The translations under genes were made by a program, and so were the position numbers. From Sphingobacteriia bacterium (GTDB taxonomy: Bacteria > Bacteroidota > Bacteroidia > Chitinophagales > Chitinophagaceae): a stretch of DNA of 15,579 bases. The notes below the pieces were generated by a model. That model was not told the origin of the DNA, did no database searches, and saw only the letters and a list, made by a program, of their open reading frames with translations. Positions 1 to 8,235 of this stretch are shown here, in pieces. Each line of letters opens with the position of its first letter. The first letter of the stretch is position 1. The stretch is taken from positions 1-15,579 of the forward strand of contig REAV01000087.1 in the NCBI GenBank assembly GCA_004294465.1, read 5' to 3'.

Positions 1-761
1 CGTTGTTTGCATTCATCAATCGTAATTTTTAGTTTCCCGAATTTATCGGTTGATAGAATATCTACTCCAGAAAGGAAGAAAGCAAAGTCGGGTTGTTGTT
101 CTTGAATTAATTGAGGTAATGTTGATTGAAGTAAATCTAAATAGGTAGCACCATCAGTCCCATCTTTTAAACCAATATCTAGATCAGATCTTTCTTTGTG
201 AAACGGATAATTGTGTTCTCCATGCATGCTAAAAGTGAATACACGCTCTTCATGCTCCATTAATTTTGCAGTTCCATTGCCTTGGTGAACATCTAAATCG
301 ATGATCAATATTTTTTTCGCCAGTTTATTATTCAACAAATAGTTGGCTGCAGTAGCCATATCATTGAGTAAACAAAAACCTTCGCCTCGATCGGCAAATG
401 CATGATGTGTTCCCCCTGCTATATTCATTGCTACGCCATGCTCCATTGCAAATAAACAACAGTCAATAGTGCCTTGTGTAATGATTAATTCTCTTTGAGT
501 TAATGCGGGCGATTGTGGAAATCCAATTTTTCTTTGCTCTGAAGCGGATAGTTGCTGATGAATTAATTTATCATAATAGCTTTTTTCATGGGTCCATAAT
601 ACAACCGACTCAGGGCAGATTGCTGGTTTAAAAAAATGCTCATTTGTAACAGTGCCTTCGTGTATTAATTGCTCTGGTATCAATTCGTATTTCAACATCG
701 GGAATCGATGCCCTTCAGGGAGTGGATGCGCATATATTGGATCGAAAGCTATTTTCAACAT
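1..761 (-). CDS. Histone deacetylase family protein (class IV / HDAC11-like), 3' end cut by window
   Basis: The first 253 residues are visible, starting at an ATG; the C-terminus lies beyond base 1. The arginase/deacetylase fold signature is clear: a tandem His pair in GGTHHAF (H119, H120), the metal-binding IDLDVHQGN stretch (D157 and H159 as zinc ligands), and SGVDILSTDKFG (D234 as third zinc ligand). The N-terminus (FDPIYAHPLPEGHRFPM) and the DIL-x-x-D-x-x-G block match class IV bacterial deacetylases rather than AcuC. The catalytic Tyr/Gly-rich segment would lie past the window edge, so activity cannot be judged fully. The family hydrolyses acetyl-lysine or acetyl-polyamine amides in the cytoplasm; the substrate here is unknown. 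Its ATG overlaps the pdeM stop (ATGTTGA, 7 nt), which implies translational coupling as the last visible gene of the operon. Confidence 0.93.
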   Translation of the reverse strand, partial: MLKIAFDPIYAHPLPEGHRFPMLKYELIPEQLIHEGTVTNEHFFKPAICPESVVLWTHEKSYYDKLIHQQLSASEQRKIGFPQSPALTQRELIITQGTIDCCLFAMEHGVAMNIAGGTHHAFADRGEGFCLLNDMATAANYLLNNKLAKKILIIDLDVHQGNGTAKLMEHEERVFTFSMHGEHNYPFHKERSDLDIGLKDGTDGATYLDLLQSTLPQLIQEQQPDFAFFLSGVDILSTDKFGKLKITIDECKQ

Positions 762-1411
762 TTGATTACACTATCTTTTGTAATGGCAAAAACAGTATCT
801 GTTTTTTTTGGCCTCATTATTTGAATACCACTGAATTTACTAAATGCAGGAAGGATGCAATTGTTCTTGCTAAAATAAAAACAAGGGAAACGCAAAGATT
901 GTTTGGCATTTCCTTTTATTAAAATGCCAGGATGTATATGTCCGGAAAATACAAAACAGTTTTTGTCGTATTCAACTGAATCAGCAGGGTCATGTACAAA
1001 TACAAAACCTTTCACTTGATAAAATCCTTCAACAACTTCAATCTCCGCCTTTTTATACCATGTTTCATGTAGAATATCATGATTCCCTCGAACTAGAATA
1101 AATTGAATTTGACTGAAATCTTTTCTCCATTTTAAAAATAAATCCAATTCTTTGTTCTCTGTACTATGAAATAAATCTCCCACTATTAAAATAGTTGTGG
1201 GTTTGAATTCAATCACTTGATTAAACAAATTCTGTAAATCTTCCTTATAAATATCTTGAGGAACCGCAATGCCATTCTTTCTAAAATGGCCAGTCTTAGA
1301 AAAGTGTGTGTCCGATAAAACGAGTATTTTTTCTTGCTCCCAAAAAATAACCCTGGAAGGAGAAAGCCAAAAATGGTTTTCATTAATCGTATGTAAAATA
1401 GGTAAAGTCAC
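755..1411 (-). CDS. pdeM: Ligase-associated DNA damage response metallophosphoesterase PdeM
   Basis: A 218-residue calcineurin-like metallophosphoesterase of the PdeM family (phosphodiesterase/endonuclease linked to bacterial LigD-type repair). Metal-binding motifs appear in order: SDTH (D34, H36), GDLFH (D79, H82), GNHD (N110, H111), H140 in FVFVHDP, and GHIH (H158, H160). The N-terminal segment with FRKNGIAVP after the first motif is typical of PdeM. It is cytoplasmic, with no signal peptide. The frame opens with GTG, and an in-frame TGA lies 12 codons upstream, so GTG is the only common start codon available. No Shine-Dalgarno sequence is seen. The gene sits 28 nt after the DEXH helicase, its usual partner, and overlaps the next gene by 7 nt. 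A 10-codon ATG mini-ORF overlaps its GTG and may couple it to the helicase. The family assignment is firm; its role in repair is inferred from family knowledge. Confidence 0.9.
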   Translation of the reverse strand: MTLPILHTINENHFWLSPSRVIFWEQEKILVLSDTHFSKTGHFRKNGIAVPQDIYKEDLQNLFNQVIEFKPTTILIVGDLFHSTENKELDLFLKWRKDFSQIQFILVRGNHDILHETWYKKAEIEVVEGFYQVKGFVFVHDPADSVEYDKNCFVFSGHIHPGILIKGNAKQSLRFPCFYFSKNNCILPAFSKFSGIQIMRPKKTDTVFAITKDSVIKC

Positions 1412-1439
1412 TTGGTAAAGATAGGAGTAGAAATAGTCA

Positions 1440-3947
1440 TTATTTCAATAACTGCTCTTGCATTTTTTTAATTCTATCTTCTATTTTTTCTGAGGATAAA
1501 CTATTTCTGTTTAATCCATCAACAATAATAGGAAAGGAGAGGGGTGTCAATTTTTTAGGGAACTGGAGTATAATGTTGCTTTTTGAAATTCTATCCAAGG
1601 CCAGCCTTAATCTTACTTCGTCCATTTGTTGACTCATAACTTCATTATAGGATTGCCTTAATAAAATATTATTTGGGTCATATTCTTCAAAAACCTTAAA
1701 TAGCAATGCAGCCGATGATTGCAAATGCTTTGTCTTTACTTTTTCACCTGGATTTCCTTGAAAAATAAGCCCACCAATCACTGCAATATCCCTGAATTTT
1801 CTTTTAGCCATTTCAGCACTATTAATGCTTTTTTGAATGTCATTTAATAAATTATCAGCGGAAAATAATTCAAATACATTGCTATCATCCAATGGAATAG
1901 GCTGGTCACTTAATAATTCAAACCCATAATCGTTCATCGAAATCGAAAAACTGATTGGTGTGATTTTACTCAATCGATATGCTAGAATTGCGCTCATGGC
2001 TTCATGCACCTGCCGCCCTTCAAATGGATAGACCAATAAATGAAATTCATTTTTTTCTTCAATCTGCTCTATCAATAATTCATTCTCTTTTGGTATGATT
2101 GAAAGTTCGACTTGTAATTCAAATAATGCCCGAAGGTTTTTTAATTCTATAGGAGCATCATCATCAAAAGCCTTGGTAAAAGTTTGTCTGAGTATTTGTC
2201 CAAGATTTGCAGTTAAACTCATTCTGCCGCCCATCCATGAAGGAATGATTGATTTTTTTGAATTTGATTTCTTAACAATCACATCCATTTCTTTGATCAT
2301 GATCAGTTCTACATTTCTACCAGCCAAAGTGAATGTATCGCCGGGGTTTAGCCTGCTGATAAACCATTCTTCAATTACCCCAATAAATCCACCACTCATT
2401 AGTTTTACTTTCAACATAGCGTCGCTCACAATGGTGCCAATATGCATACGATGCCGCATGGCCATTCTCCGGTTGGTGATTTTATATAACCCATCTACCA
2501 GTTCTACTTTTTTATATTCATCATATTGTTGTAATGCATTGCCCCCATTGATTAAATGATTTAAAACTTCATTCCATTCATTGATGGATAAATCTGCAAA
2601 GCAGTTGGTGGTTTTGATTTCATTATAAATAGTTGCAGCATGAAATCCTTCACCAATAGCAAGCGTACATAGAAATTGTAGCAGCACATCAAAGCAAGCC
2701 GTCATTGGTTCTTTGCTCTCAATTGATTTTTGTTCTATGGCTTCTTGTAAAGCTGCAGATTCAACCAATTCCAAACTATGGGTAGGAAGAAAATATATTT
2801 TACTTATTTCACCTGGTCGATGACCACTTCTGCCTGCTCTTTGTAAAAATCGGGCAATTCCTTTTGGAGAACCTACTTGTATAACAGTATCCACCGGCCT
2901 AAAATCTACTCCTAAATCTAAACTGGCCGTACAAACTACCGCTTTTAATTTTTGCGTATGCAAAGCATCTTCTACCCATAAGCGCAACTCTTGTTCAATA
3001 CTTCCGTGATGTAAAGCAATCGCACCTGCTAATTGTGGAGCAATATTTAATAAAGTTTGATACCAGGTTTCGCTCATACCACGAGTATTAATAAATATCA
3101 ACGTGGTTTTGCTAGCTTCTATAATGGGTATTAATGAAGCAGCCAGCTTAATCCCTAAATGCCCGGCCCATGGATATTTTTCTATTTCATTTGGAATGAT
3201 TGTAATTACTTCTATTGGCTTGTCTATAACAGCTTTTATGATCACTCCTTCTTTTTGCAATGGAGCAAGCAATACTTCTTTGGCCTGTTCTAAGTTTCCA
3301 ATAGTGGCACTTATTCCCCAGACAAGTGTTTTGTTATCAGATGCCAGTTCCTGCGATGATTTTAAACTGGTATCCCATTTTTGGTTTTGACTATGAATGA
3401 TTCTGCAAATAGCCAATTCTGTTTGCACACCGCGTTTGCTTCCCAGTAATTCATGCCATTCATCAATTGCGATTATTCGTAAGGTTTTAAAATAATCAGG
3501 ATATCCCTTCTGCGTTAACAAGAGATGCAAACTCTCCGGAGTGATAATTAATACTTCTGGAATATTTTTTTTCTGTTTGGCTCTTTCTGATGTACTTGTA
3601 TCTCCATTGCGAATACCTACTTTCCATTGCAACCCTAAAGCATTGATCGCTTCTTCCATTGCCCTGCCTATATCTTTTGCCAATGCTCTTAGTGGAGTTA
3701 CCCAAAGTAATTGTAGTCCATTATTTTTTAGATGTTGGTATTCTTTAGGATGGTCATTGATAAATTGTATGATGGCGCCTAAAAACACTGCATAGGTTTT
3801 TCCGCATCCAGTTGGTGCATTTACTAAACCACTTTCTCCTGCAATTATCTGGTTCCAGGTTTCTTGTTGAAATTCAAAAGGAATAAATGATTGTTCATTC
3901 AACCATTTGTTGATGATGGTATATCCTATAGTTGGTTGATGATTCAA
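1440..3947 (-). CDS. Ligase-associated DNA damage response DEXH-box helicase (Lhr-like SF2)
   Basis: An 835-residue superfamily 2 ATP-dependent helicase of the Lhr-like, LigD-associated type, which probably unwinds damaged DNA ends or RNA:DNA duplexes. Visible motifs are the Q-like FEFQQETW, Walker A APTGCGKT (44-51), TPLRALA (84-90), TPESL, the DEWH box (162-165), SATIGN (213-218), and motif VI QRAGRSGHRPGE (369-380). They are followed by a long Lhr-type winged-helix and C-terminal region. The length agrees with the family (about 800-830). The start is TTG: the frame has no ATG until about residue 97, well past the Walker A motif. An in-frame TAA (the stop of the upstream cytochrome) lies only 5 codons before the TTG. 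It is 15 nt downstream of the cytochrome and 28 nt upstream of pdeM. No LigD ligase or mRNA-exonuclease-like partner is in the window. Confidence 0.93.
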   Translation of the reverse strand: MNHQPTIGYTIINKWLNEQSFIPFEFQQETWNQIIAGESGLVNAPTGCGKTYAVFLGAIIQFINDHPKEYQHLKNNGLQLLWVTPLRALAKDIGRAMEEAINALGLQWKVGIRNGDTSTSERAKQKKNIPEVLIITPESLHLLLTQKGYPDYFKTLRIIAIDEWHELLGSKRGVQTELAICRIIHSQNQKWDTSLKSSQELASDNKTLVWGISATIGNLEQAKEVLLAPLQKEGVIIKAVIDKPIEVITIIPNEIEKYPWAGHLGIKLAASLIPIIEASKTTLIFINTRGMSETWYQTLLNIAPQLAGAIALHHGSIEQELRLWVEDALHTQKLKAVVCTASLDLGVDFRPVDTVIQVGSPKGIARFLQRAGRSGHRPGEISKIYFLPTHSLELVESAALQEAIEQKSIESKEPMTACFDVLLQFLCTLAIGEGFHAATIYNEIKTTNCFADLSINEWNEVLNHLINGGNALQQYDEYKKVELVDGLYKITNRRMAMRHRMHIGTIVSDAMLKVKLMSGGFIGVIEEWFISRLNPGDTFTLAGRNVELIMIKEMDVIVKKSNSKKSIIPSWMGGRMSLTANLGQILRQTFTKAFDDDAPIELKNLRALFELQVELSIIPKENELLIEQIEEKNEFHLLVYPFEGRQVHEAMSAILAYRLSKITPISFSISMNDYGFELLSDQPIPLDDSNVFELFSADNLLNDIQKSINSAEMAKRKFRDIAVIGGLIFQGNPGEKVKTKHLQSSAALLFKVFEEYDPNNILLRQSYNEVMSQQMDEVRLRLALDRISKSNIILQFPKKLTPLSFPIIVDGLNRNSLSSEKIEDRIKKMQEQLLK

Positions 3948-3962
3948 TTGAATGGTTGAAAA

Positions 3963-5492
3963 TTAAAGTGTTTTTAAATATTCAATCAATGATTTTCTTT
4001 CCTCTTCCGTTAAAGCATCTCCAAAATAATGTCCCTGATTATTGTATCCAGCTAATGTTGTGTTATATATAGTTTTATTTATGGGAGCTTCGTAAACAGT
4101 GTATTTCCAGCAAAGATTTTGAATATCATAGAATGGTTTTTTAAAATCCTTCCCCCAATAGGTAGGTCTTATTTTACTGTTTAATACACCCTCTAAAGAA
4201 GGAACTGACCCATTGTGAAAATAGGGGGCTGTAATCCATACACCATCTAAAGGTGGAGCTACATAGCCGTTTGAAGGATATAATTTTGCAGCATGTTCTC
4301 CTTGAGCAAACCAACTATTATTAAACCAATTAATGAATTGAGGATTTTGGTAATTGCTTTTAAACAATAAAGAATCTGTTTTAATAATTGATGCTGGAAT
4401 CAATAAATTAGGATATACTCCCTTCTCGCCATAAGTGCCATGGCATTTACTACAATTAGTGGTAAAAATCTTTTCTCCATCAATTGCTTTTTGAAAATCA
4501 ATTTTACCTGGATAGCTTGGAGCTTCTAATTTTTTGAGAAATGCCAATACATCATTAAAATGACTACTTACTTCCCTTGCTTCTGCTGAATCTTTTACTG
4601 TTAACAAATTACTGAGCATCAAAAATTTACCAAAATCACCTCTTCCAAAGCCATTGTAAAACATGGCATTTTTTTTCTTTAATAGCCACCACGCAGGAAC
4701 ATCAGTTGGTACAACTTCTTTAGGTATATCGAGTAAAGGTGTTTGTTTCCATTCTAATGTAGAAGGGTCTCTGTGAGCAACTAATAGAATGGCTAATCGA
4801 TCAGCGGCATTAATTCCCTTCACTGCTGTTCGCATTTGTGGTGTTATAGTAGACAATGAAGTTGAGATTGCTTCAGTTGCTTCAAATTGTTTAGGTGAAA
4901 TCATCTTCATCAGCGATTTAGAAAATTGCTGCATCCATTCTTTTCCAGATGATAAATTGGTAAAATCAAGTTCAGTATTGCCCAAGCCCAGCATTAATTT
5001 GCCATCAATTATTTGTGAATGACATTGCAAGCAGGTTGGTACTACAATTTCAGTTCCATTCGGATGCTTAACTACATTAAAACCTGCTGGAATCACTGAT
5101 GCTTTGCCTTCCCTTGCCAAGTAATTGTGTTCATCCTTTCCAAATAGATTGATATAAAGCGAATAAGGCAGACCACTTTTAATAAAGTCGCCATAAATTA
5201 AGTATTGGTAACCATTTAGTGCATTTCCGTCCTGCTGTTTACTTGGTGGGATGAAAATTGGTTTTTCAGAATTAGGCAACCCTGAATGAATAACCCATGA
5301 TGAGCTAATAATGAAAAAAAACAATATGATAGCAACGATACTTTTTTTTGATTTAAGCATACTACATGCCTTGCTGCAATATTTTACTAGTTCCCAATTT
5401 TTTGCCCATTTCTTTCTCCATGTAAAGCTTCTGCCGCAAGTAACACAGACTTTTTGAGGTAGGTTTGCTTTATTGCCTTTAAAAGTTGACAT
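3963..5492 (-). CDS. Di-haem c-type cytochrome with N-terminal DUF2256 module
   Basis: A 509-residue frame in three parts. Residues 9-44 are a DUF2256 zinc-ribbon-like module (C16, C19, C39, C43, with FTWRKKWAKNW). Residues 51-67 form a hydrophobic signal anchor. The rest is an exported cytochrome with two haem-binding motifs, CLQCH (154-158) and CSKCH (347-351). The C-terminal APYFHNGSVPSL and GHYFGDALTEEE segments resemble di-haem cytochromes of the cytochrome c peroxidase / RoxA-like group. I cannot name the substrate; electron transfer or an oxidative reaction outside the inner membrane is inferred. If translated from residue 1, the zinc-ribbon module would face the cytoplasm. An alternative start is Met45 (base 5360), which gives an ordinary signal peptide or anchor and has an AAGG 8 nt upstream. 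Two genes may therefore be merged here. It lies 32 nt after the binding-protein gene (or farther if Met45 is used) and 15 nt before the helicase. Confidence 0.85.
   Translation of the reverse strand: MSTFKGNKANLPQKVCVTCGRSFTWRKKWAKNWELVKYCSKACSMLKSKKSIVAIILFFFIISSSWVIHSGLPNSEKPIFIPPSKQQDGNALNGYQYLIYGDFIKSGLPYSLYINLFGKDEHNYLAREGKASVIPAGFNVVKHPNGTEIVVPTCLQCHSQIIDGKLMLGLGNTELDFTNLSSGKEWMQQFSKSLMKMISPKQFEATEAISTSLSTITPQMRTAVKGINAADRLAILLVAHRDPSTLEWKQTPLLDIPKEVVPTDVPAWWLLKKKNAMFYNGFGRGDFGKFLMLSNLLTVKDSAEAREVSSHFNDVLAFLKKLEAPSYPGKIDFQKAIDGEKIFTTNCSKCHGTYGEKGVYPNLLIPASIIKTDSLLFKSNYQNPQFINWFNNSWFAQGEHAAKLYPSNGYVAPPLDGVWITAPYFHNGSVPSLEGVLNSKIRPTYWGKDFKKPFYDIQNLCWKYTVYEAPINKTIYNTTLAGYNNQGHYFGDALTEEERKSLIEYLKTL
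5360..5492 (-). other. DUF2256 module encoded in frame at the 5' end of the cytochrome gene
   Basis: Residues 1-44 of the cytochrome frame match the usual stand-alone DUF2256 protein over nearly its whole length: LPQKVC..C start, FTWRKKW core, VKYCSKAC end. DUF2256 proteins are normally 40-60 residues, of unknown function, and often sit near photolyase/cryptochrome genes (family knowledge). Here no stop codon separates it from Met45, the likely original cytochrome start. Fusion, loss of a stop, or two overlapping products cannot be told apart from this sequence alone. Confidence 0.75.
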
Positions 5493-5524
5493 TCTTATAT
5501 AACATTAGAAATGGCAAAAGAGTT

Positions 5525-6691
5525 CTAATTCACCGACTTGATTTGAGTATCTGATTTTCTAATAAAATACAGTTTTTTATTTTCTAGATAATCTGGAATG
5601 GTGAGTTCATTTTTTTGCTTAACTGGTTGAAAGTCAAATTCATTAAAAAGCTTAGCAAAATTATCAGATAAATGCGCAATTAGATTTTTATTGTAAGCAA
5701 TCAATAGCTTCCCAAAATGATACATTGCTTCGTAACCCTTAAATACCATATCACTAGGTCTTCCAAAATATTTATTTCGATAATTGGCAGTTATTTGTTG
5801 AGCTATTTTACTGGTTCTGGAATAATTATAAGGAGATGTATAAATGATTTCGGCATCTTTTCCAATATCTCTTATTCCATCCCATGTTGGCATGCCAACT
5901 GTGATTGCTTTGACTTTTTTTGAAGATGCAATTGCTTTCACTAAATTATTGCCAAACACTTCATTTAAGCTTGCGCATAAAATGATATTTTGTTTGGTAC
6001 TATCTAATTGCATGATCACTTGTGCAGTTGTAAATGAATCAATTAGTTCAACTGTTTTTATTTTGAGAGGAAGTCCTTGTGTTTTTTTGTTTAGATCATT
6101 AAAACTGCCGGCAATCATATCGTCTGATGGACCTTTCCTTTTAAAAACAGTAATTTGTTCGGTCGGAAAAGTTCTATGTATATATCTATAAATGGCTTCT
6201 ATATGTGTTTTTAATGTTGGGTTTACCAATGCAAAAAAAGGATTGCCATTTATTCCGCCATCATTAGGATATGTCATTGATATCAATGGAACATTTTTTT
6301 CAAGCGCAAAGTCGGCAATTGTTTTTATTTCTGATCTATTATTAAATGATGCAATGATGAGTGAAACGTCTTGTATCTCTTTGTTTTCCAGAATTAATTC
6401 AATAGGGTTCGCTTCGCTTTTGGTGTCATAAAATAATACTTCCAATGACTGTTTTTCTGCATTCAATGAGTCAACAGCCAATAACATTCCATTGTAAAAA
6501 TCTAAACCTGGTAAAATGGTTTTTGGTAAATTTGAACTACCCAATTTATAGTTCATTCCTTCAAAACTGGAGTCTATATAAATTGGGGCAAATACGACTA
6601 CTTTTAAAGGCTTATTTGATGACTGCGCAAATAATGCACATGTCATGATTAAATACAAAAAGCTGAGTCCTATTTTTTTATATGAATGCAT
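5525..6691 (-). CDS. Exported PBP1-like periplasmic ligand-binding protein (Leu/Ile/Val-binding fold)
   Basis: A protein of about 388 residues starting at the ATG at 6691. A signal peptide (MHSYKKIG, hydrophobic FLYLIMTCALFA, probable cleavage after ALFA before Q) leads into a type I periplasmic binding fold. That fold is seen in VVFAPIYIDSSF, GLDFYNGMLLAVDSL, SLIIASFNNRSE, NVPLISMTYPNDGG and FKGYEAMYHFGKLL. It resembles the PBP1 half of Bacteroidota 'PBP1 and LysM' proteins, but no LysM domain is present. No permease or ATPase is adjacent, so a solute-uptake role is not supported; it may be a sensor or an envelope protein. Another in-frame ATG at 6709 would overlap the guaA stop by 10 nt. 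I prefer 6691 because it gives a standard signal-peptide n-region and lies 8 nt after guaA. The ligand is unknown. Confidence 0.82.
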   Translation of the reverse strand: MHSYKKIGLSFLYLIMTCALFAQSSNKPLKVVVFAPIYIDSSFEGMNYKLGSSNLPKTILPGLDFYNGMLLAVDSLNAEKQSLEVLFYDTKSEANPIELILENKEIQDVSLIIASFNNRSEIKTIADFALEKNVPLISMTYPNDGGINGNPFFALVNPTLKTHIEAIYRYIHRTFPTEQITVFKRKGPSDDMIAGSFNDLNKKTQGLPLKIKTVELIDSFTTAQVIMQLDSTKQNIILCASLNEVFGNNLVKAIASSKKVKAITVGMPTWDGIRDIGKDAEIIYTSPYNYSRTSKIAQQITANYRNKYFGRPSDMVFKGYEAMYHFGKLLIAYNKNLIAHLSDNFAKLFNEFDFQPVKQKNELTIPDYLENKKLYFIRKSDTQIKSVN

Positions 6692-6699
6692 AAGTCTAT

Positions 6700-8235
6700 T
6701 TATTCCCATTCAATGGTTGCTGGAGGCTTGCTACTAATATCGTACACCACTCGATTGATTCCTCTAACATTATTGATGATCTCATTAGAAATATCCGCCA
6801 AGAACTCATACGGCAAATGTGCCCAATCTGCAGTCATTCCATCTACTGAAGTTACTGCTCTTAATGCAACAGTAAATTCATAAGTTCTTTCATCACCCAT
6901 TACTCCTACACTTTTAACTGGCAATAAAATAGTACCCGCTTGCCAAACTTTTGTATAAAGGCCAGCTGTTTTAAGGCCATTAATAAAAATAGCATCAGCT
7001 CTTTGTAACAGATCCACTCTTTCTGCATTTACTTCTCCTAAAATTCTGATGGCCAATCCTGGCCCTGGAAATGGATGACGATTGATCATATCAGCCGGAA
7101 TACCCAAGGCTAAGCCTACTTTTCTCACTTCATCTTTAAATAAATATCTCAAAGGCTCCACTAAGGACAAATGCATGGTATCAGGCAGCCCTCCCACATT
7201 GTGGTGAGATTTAATGGTTTGAGATGGACCATGTACACTCACACTTTCAATTACATCTGGATAGATGGTTCCTTGCCCTAAAAAGGAAATATTGTCCATT
7301 TTCAAGGATTCTTCCTGGAAAACATCAATAAATAATTTGCCAATTGCTTTTCTTTTTGCTTCAGGATCCGTTTTGTCTTTTAAAGCGTCATAAAACAGCT
7401 GCTTGGCATCTATTCCTTTTACATTTAAGCCAATGGTTTTATATGTATCTAATACTTGTTGAAATTCATCTTTTCTTAGTACCCCATTGTCTACAAAAAT
7501 GCCATGTAGTCTATTGCCAATTGCTTTGGAAATTAATGTTGCAGCAACTGTACTGTCTACGCCACCACTCAAAGCCATGATCACCTGTTTGTCTCCAATT
7601 TCAGCTTTCAATTTAGCTACGGTTTCCTCTACAAATGAGTTGGGCGTCCAGTTCTGGCTGCATTTACAAGTATCAACCAGGAAATTTTTGATAATATTTT
7701 TTCCTTCGGTTGAATGGTATACTTCCGGATGAAACTGTAAACCATATAAAGGAAAAGTATCAGTAGCGTCTTTTTTGAAAGCCGCAATAGGAATACTTTC
7801 GGTAGTTGCTAAAATGGAAAACCCTTGAGGTAAAGCAGTGATTGAGTCACTATGACTCATCCAAACCTGGGATTTTTGAGGGATTGCTTTAAAAAGGGCA
7901 TCTTCAGATTTTAATTCCATGGAAGCCCTTCCATATTCTCGTTTATTTGATTTATCAACTCTACCTCCAAACAATTTTGCAGTCATCTGGGCTCCATAAC
8001 AAATTCCTAAAACGGGTAATTGTTGGATATAGGTTGAAACCGGAACTTCAGGTGCTTTTTCGTCATTAACACTAAAAGGGGATCCACTCAAAATGATGCC
8101 TTTCAGGCTTTGATCTATAGTAAATTCTTTGTGGTAGGGGATTATTTCGCAATAAATATTTGCTTCTCTTACCGCTCTTGCAATCAATTGTGTGTATTGA
8201 CTTCCAAAGTCGAGGATCAATATTTTTTCTGTCAT
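6700..8235 (-). CDS. guaA: GMP synthase (glutamine-hydrolysing)
   Basis: A 511-residue cytoplasmic enzyme that converts XMP to GMP with ATP and glutamine, the last step of guanylate synthesis. The N-terminal class I glutamine amidotransferase domain has the nucleophile C79 in GICYGAQ and H169/E171 in LQFHPEV. The ATP-pyrophosphatase domain carries the P-loop [12 protein letters not shown] (SGGVDS at 223-228). The C-terminal dimerisation domain ends with the family-typical KPPATIEWE. The length is as expected for the family and no residue is missing. It starts at an ATG next to a 91-nt region shared with the divergent DUF2807 gene and is the first gene of the six-gene minus-strand run. No riboswitch fold is evident upstream. 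Confidence 0.98.
   Translation of the reverse strand: MTEKILILDFGSQYTQLIARAVREANIYCEIIPYHKEFTIDQSLKGIILSGSPFSVNDEKAPEVPVSTYIQQLPVLGICYGAQMTAKLFGGRVDKSNKREYGRASMELKSEDALFKAIPQKSQVWMSHSDSITALPQGFSILATTESIPIAAFKKDATDTFPLYGLQFHPEVYHSTEGKNIIKNFLVDTCKCSQNWTPNSFVEETVAKLKAEIGDKQVIMALSGGVDSTVAATLISKAIGNRLHGIFVDNGVLRKDEFQQVLDTYKTIGLNVKGIDAKQLFYDALKDKTDPEAKRKAIGKLFIDVFQEESLKMDNISFLGQGTIYPDVIESVSVHGPSQTIKSHHNVGGLPDTMHLSLVEPLRYLFKDEVRKVGLALGIPADMINRHPFPGPGLAIRILGEVNAERVDLLQRADAIFINGLKTAGLYTKVWQAGTILLPVKSVGVMGDERTYEFTVALRAVTSVDGMTADWAHLPYEFLADISNEIINNVRGINRVVYDISSKPPATIEWE

Noticed and set aside
722..922. 66-residue plus-strand frame
   Set aside because: It lies antisense to the HDAC and pdeM frames, has no recognisable domain and no start context; a shadow frame.
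3496..3705. 69-residue alternative frame on the same strand as the helicase
   Set aside because: It lies in another frame inside the helicase motor domain; a shadow.
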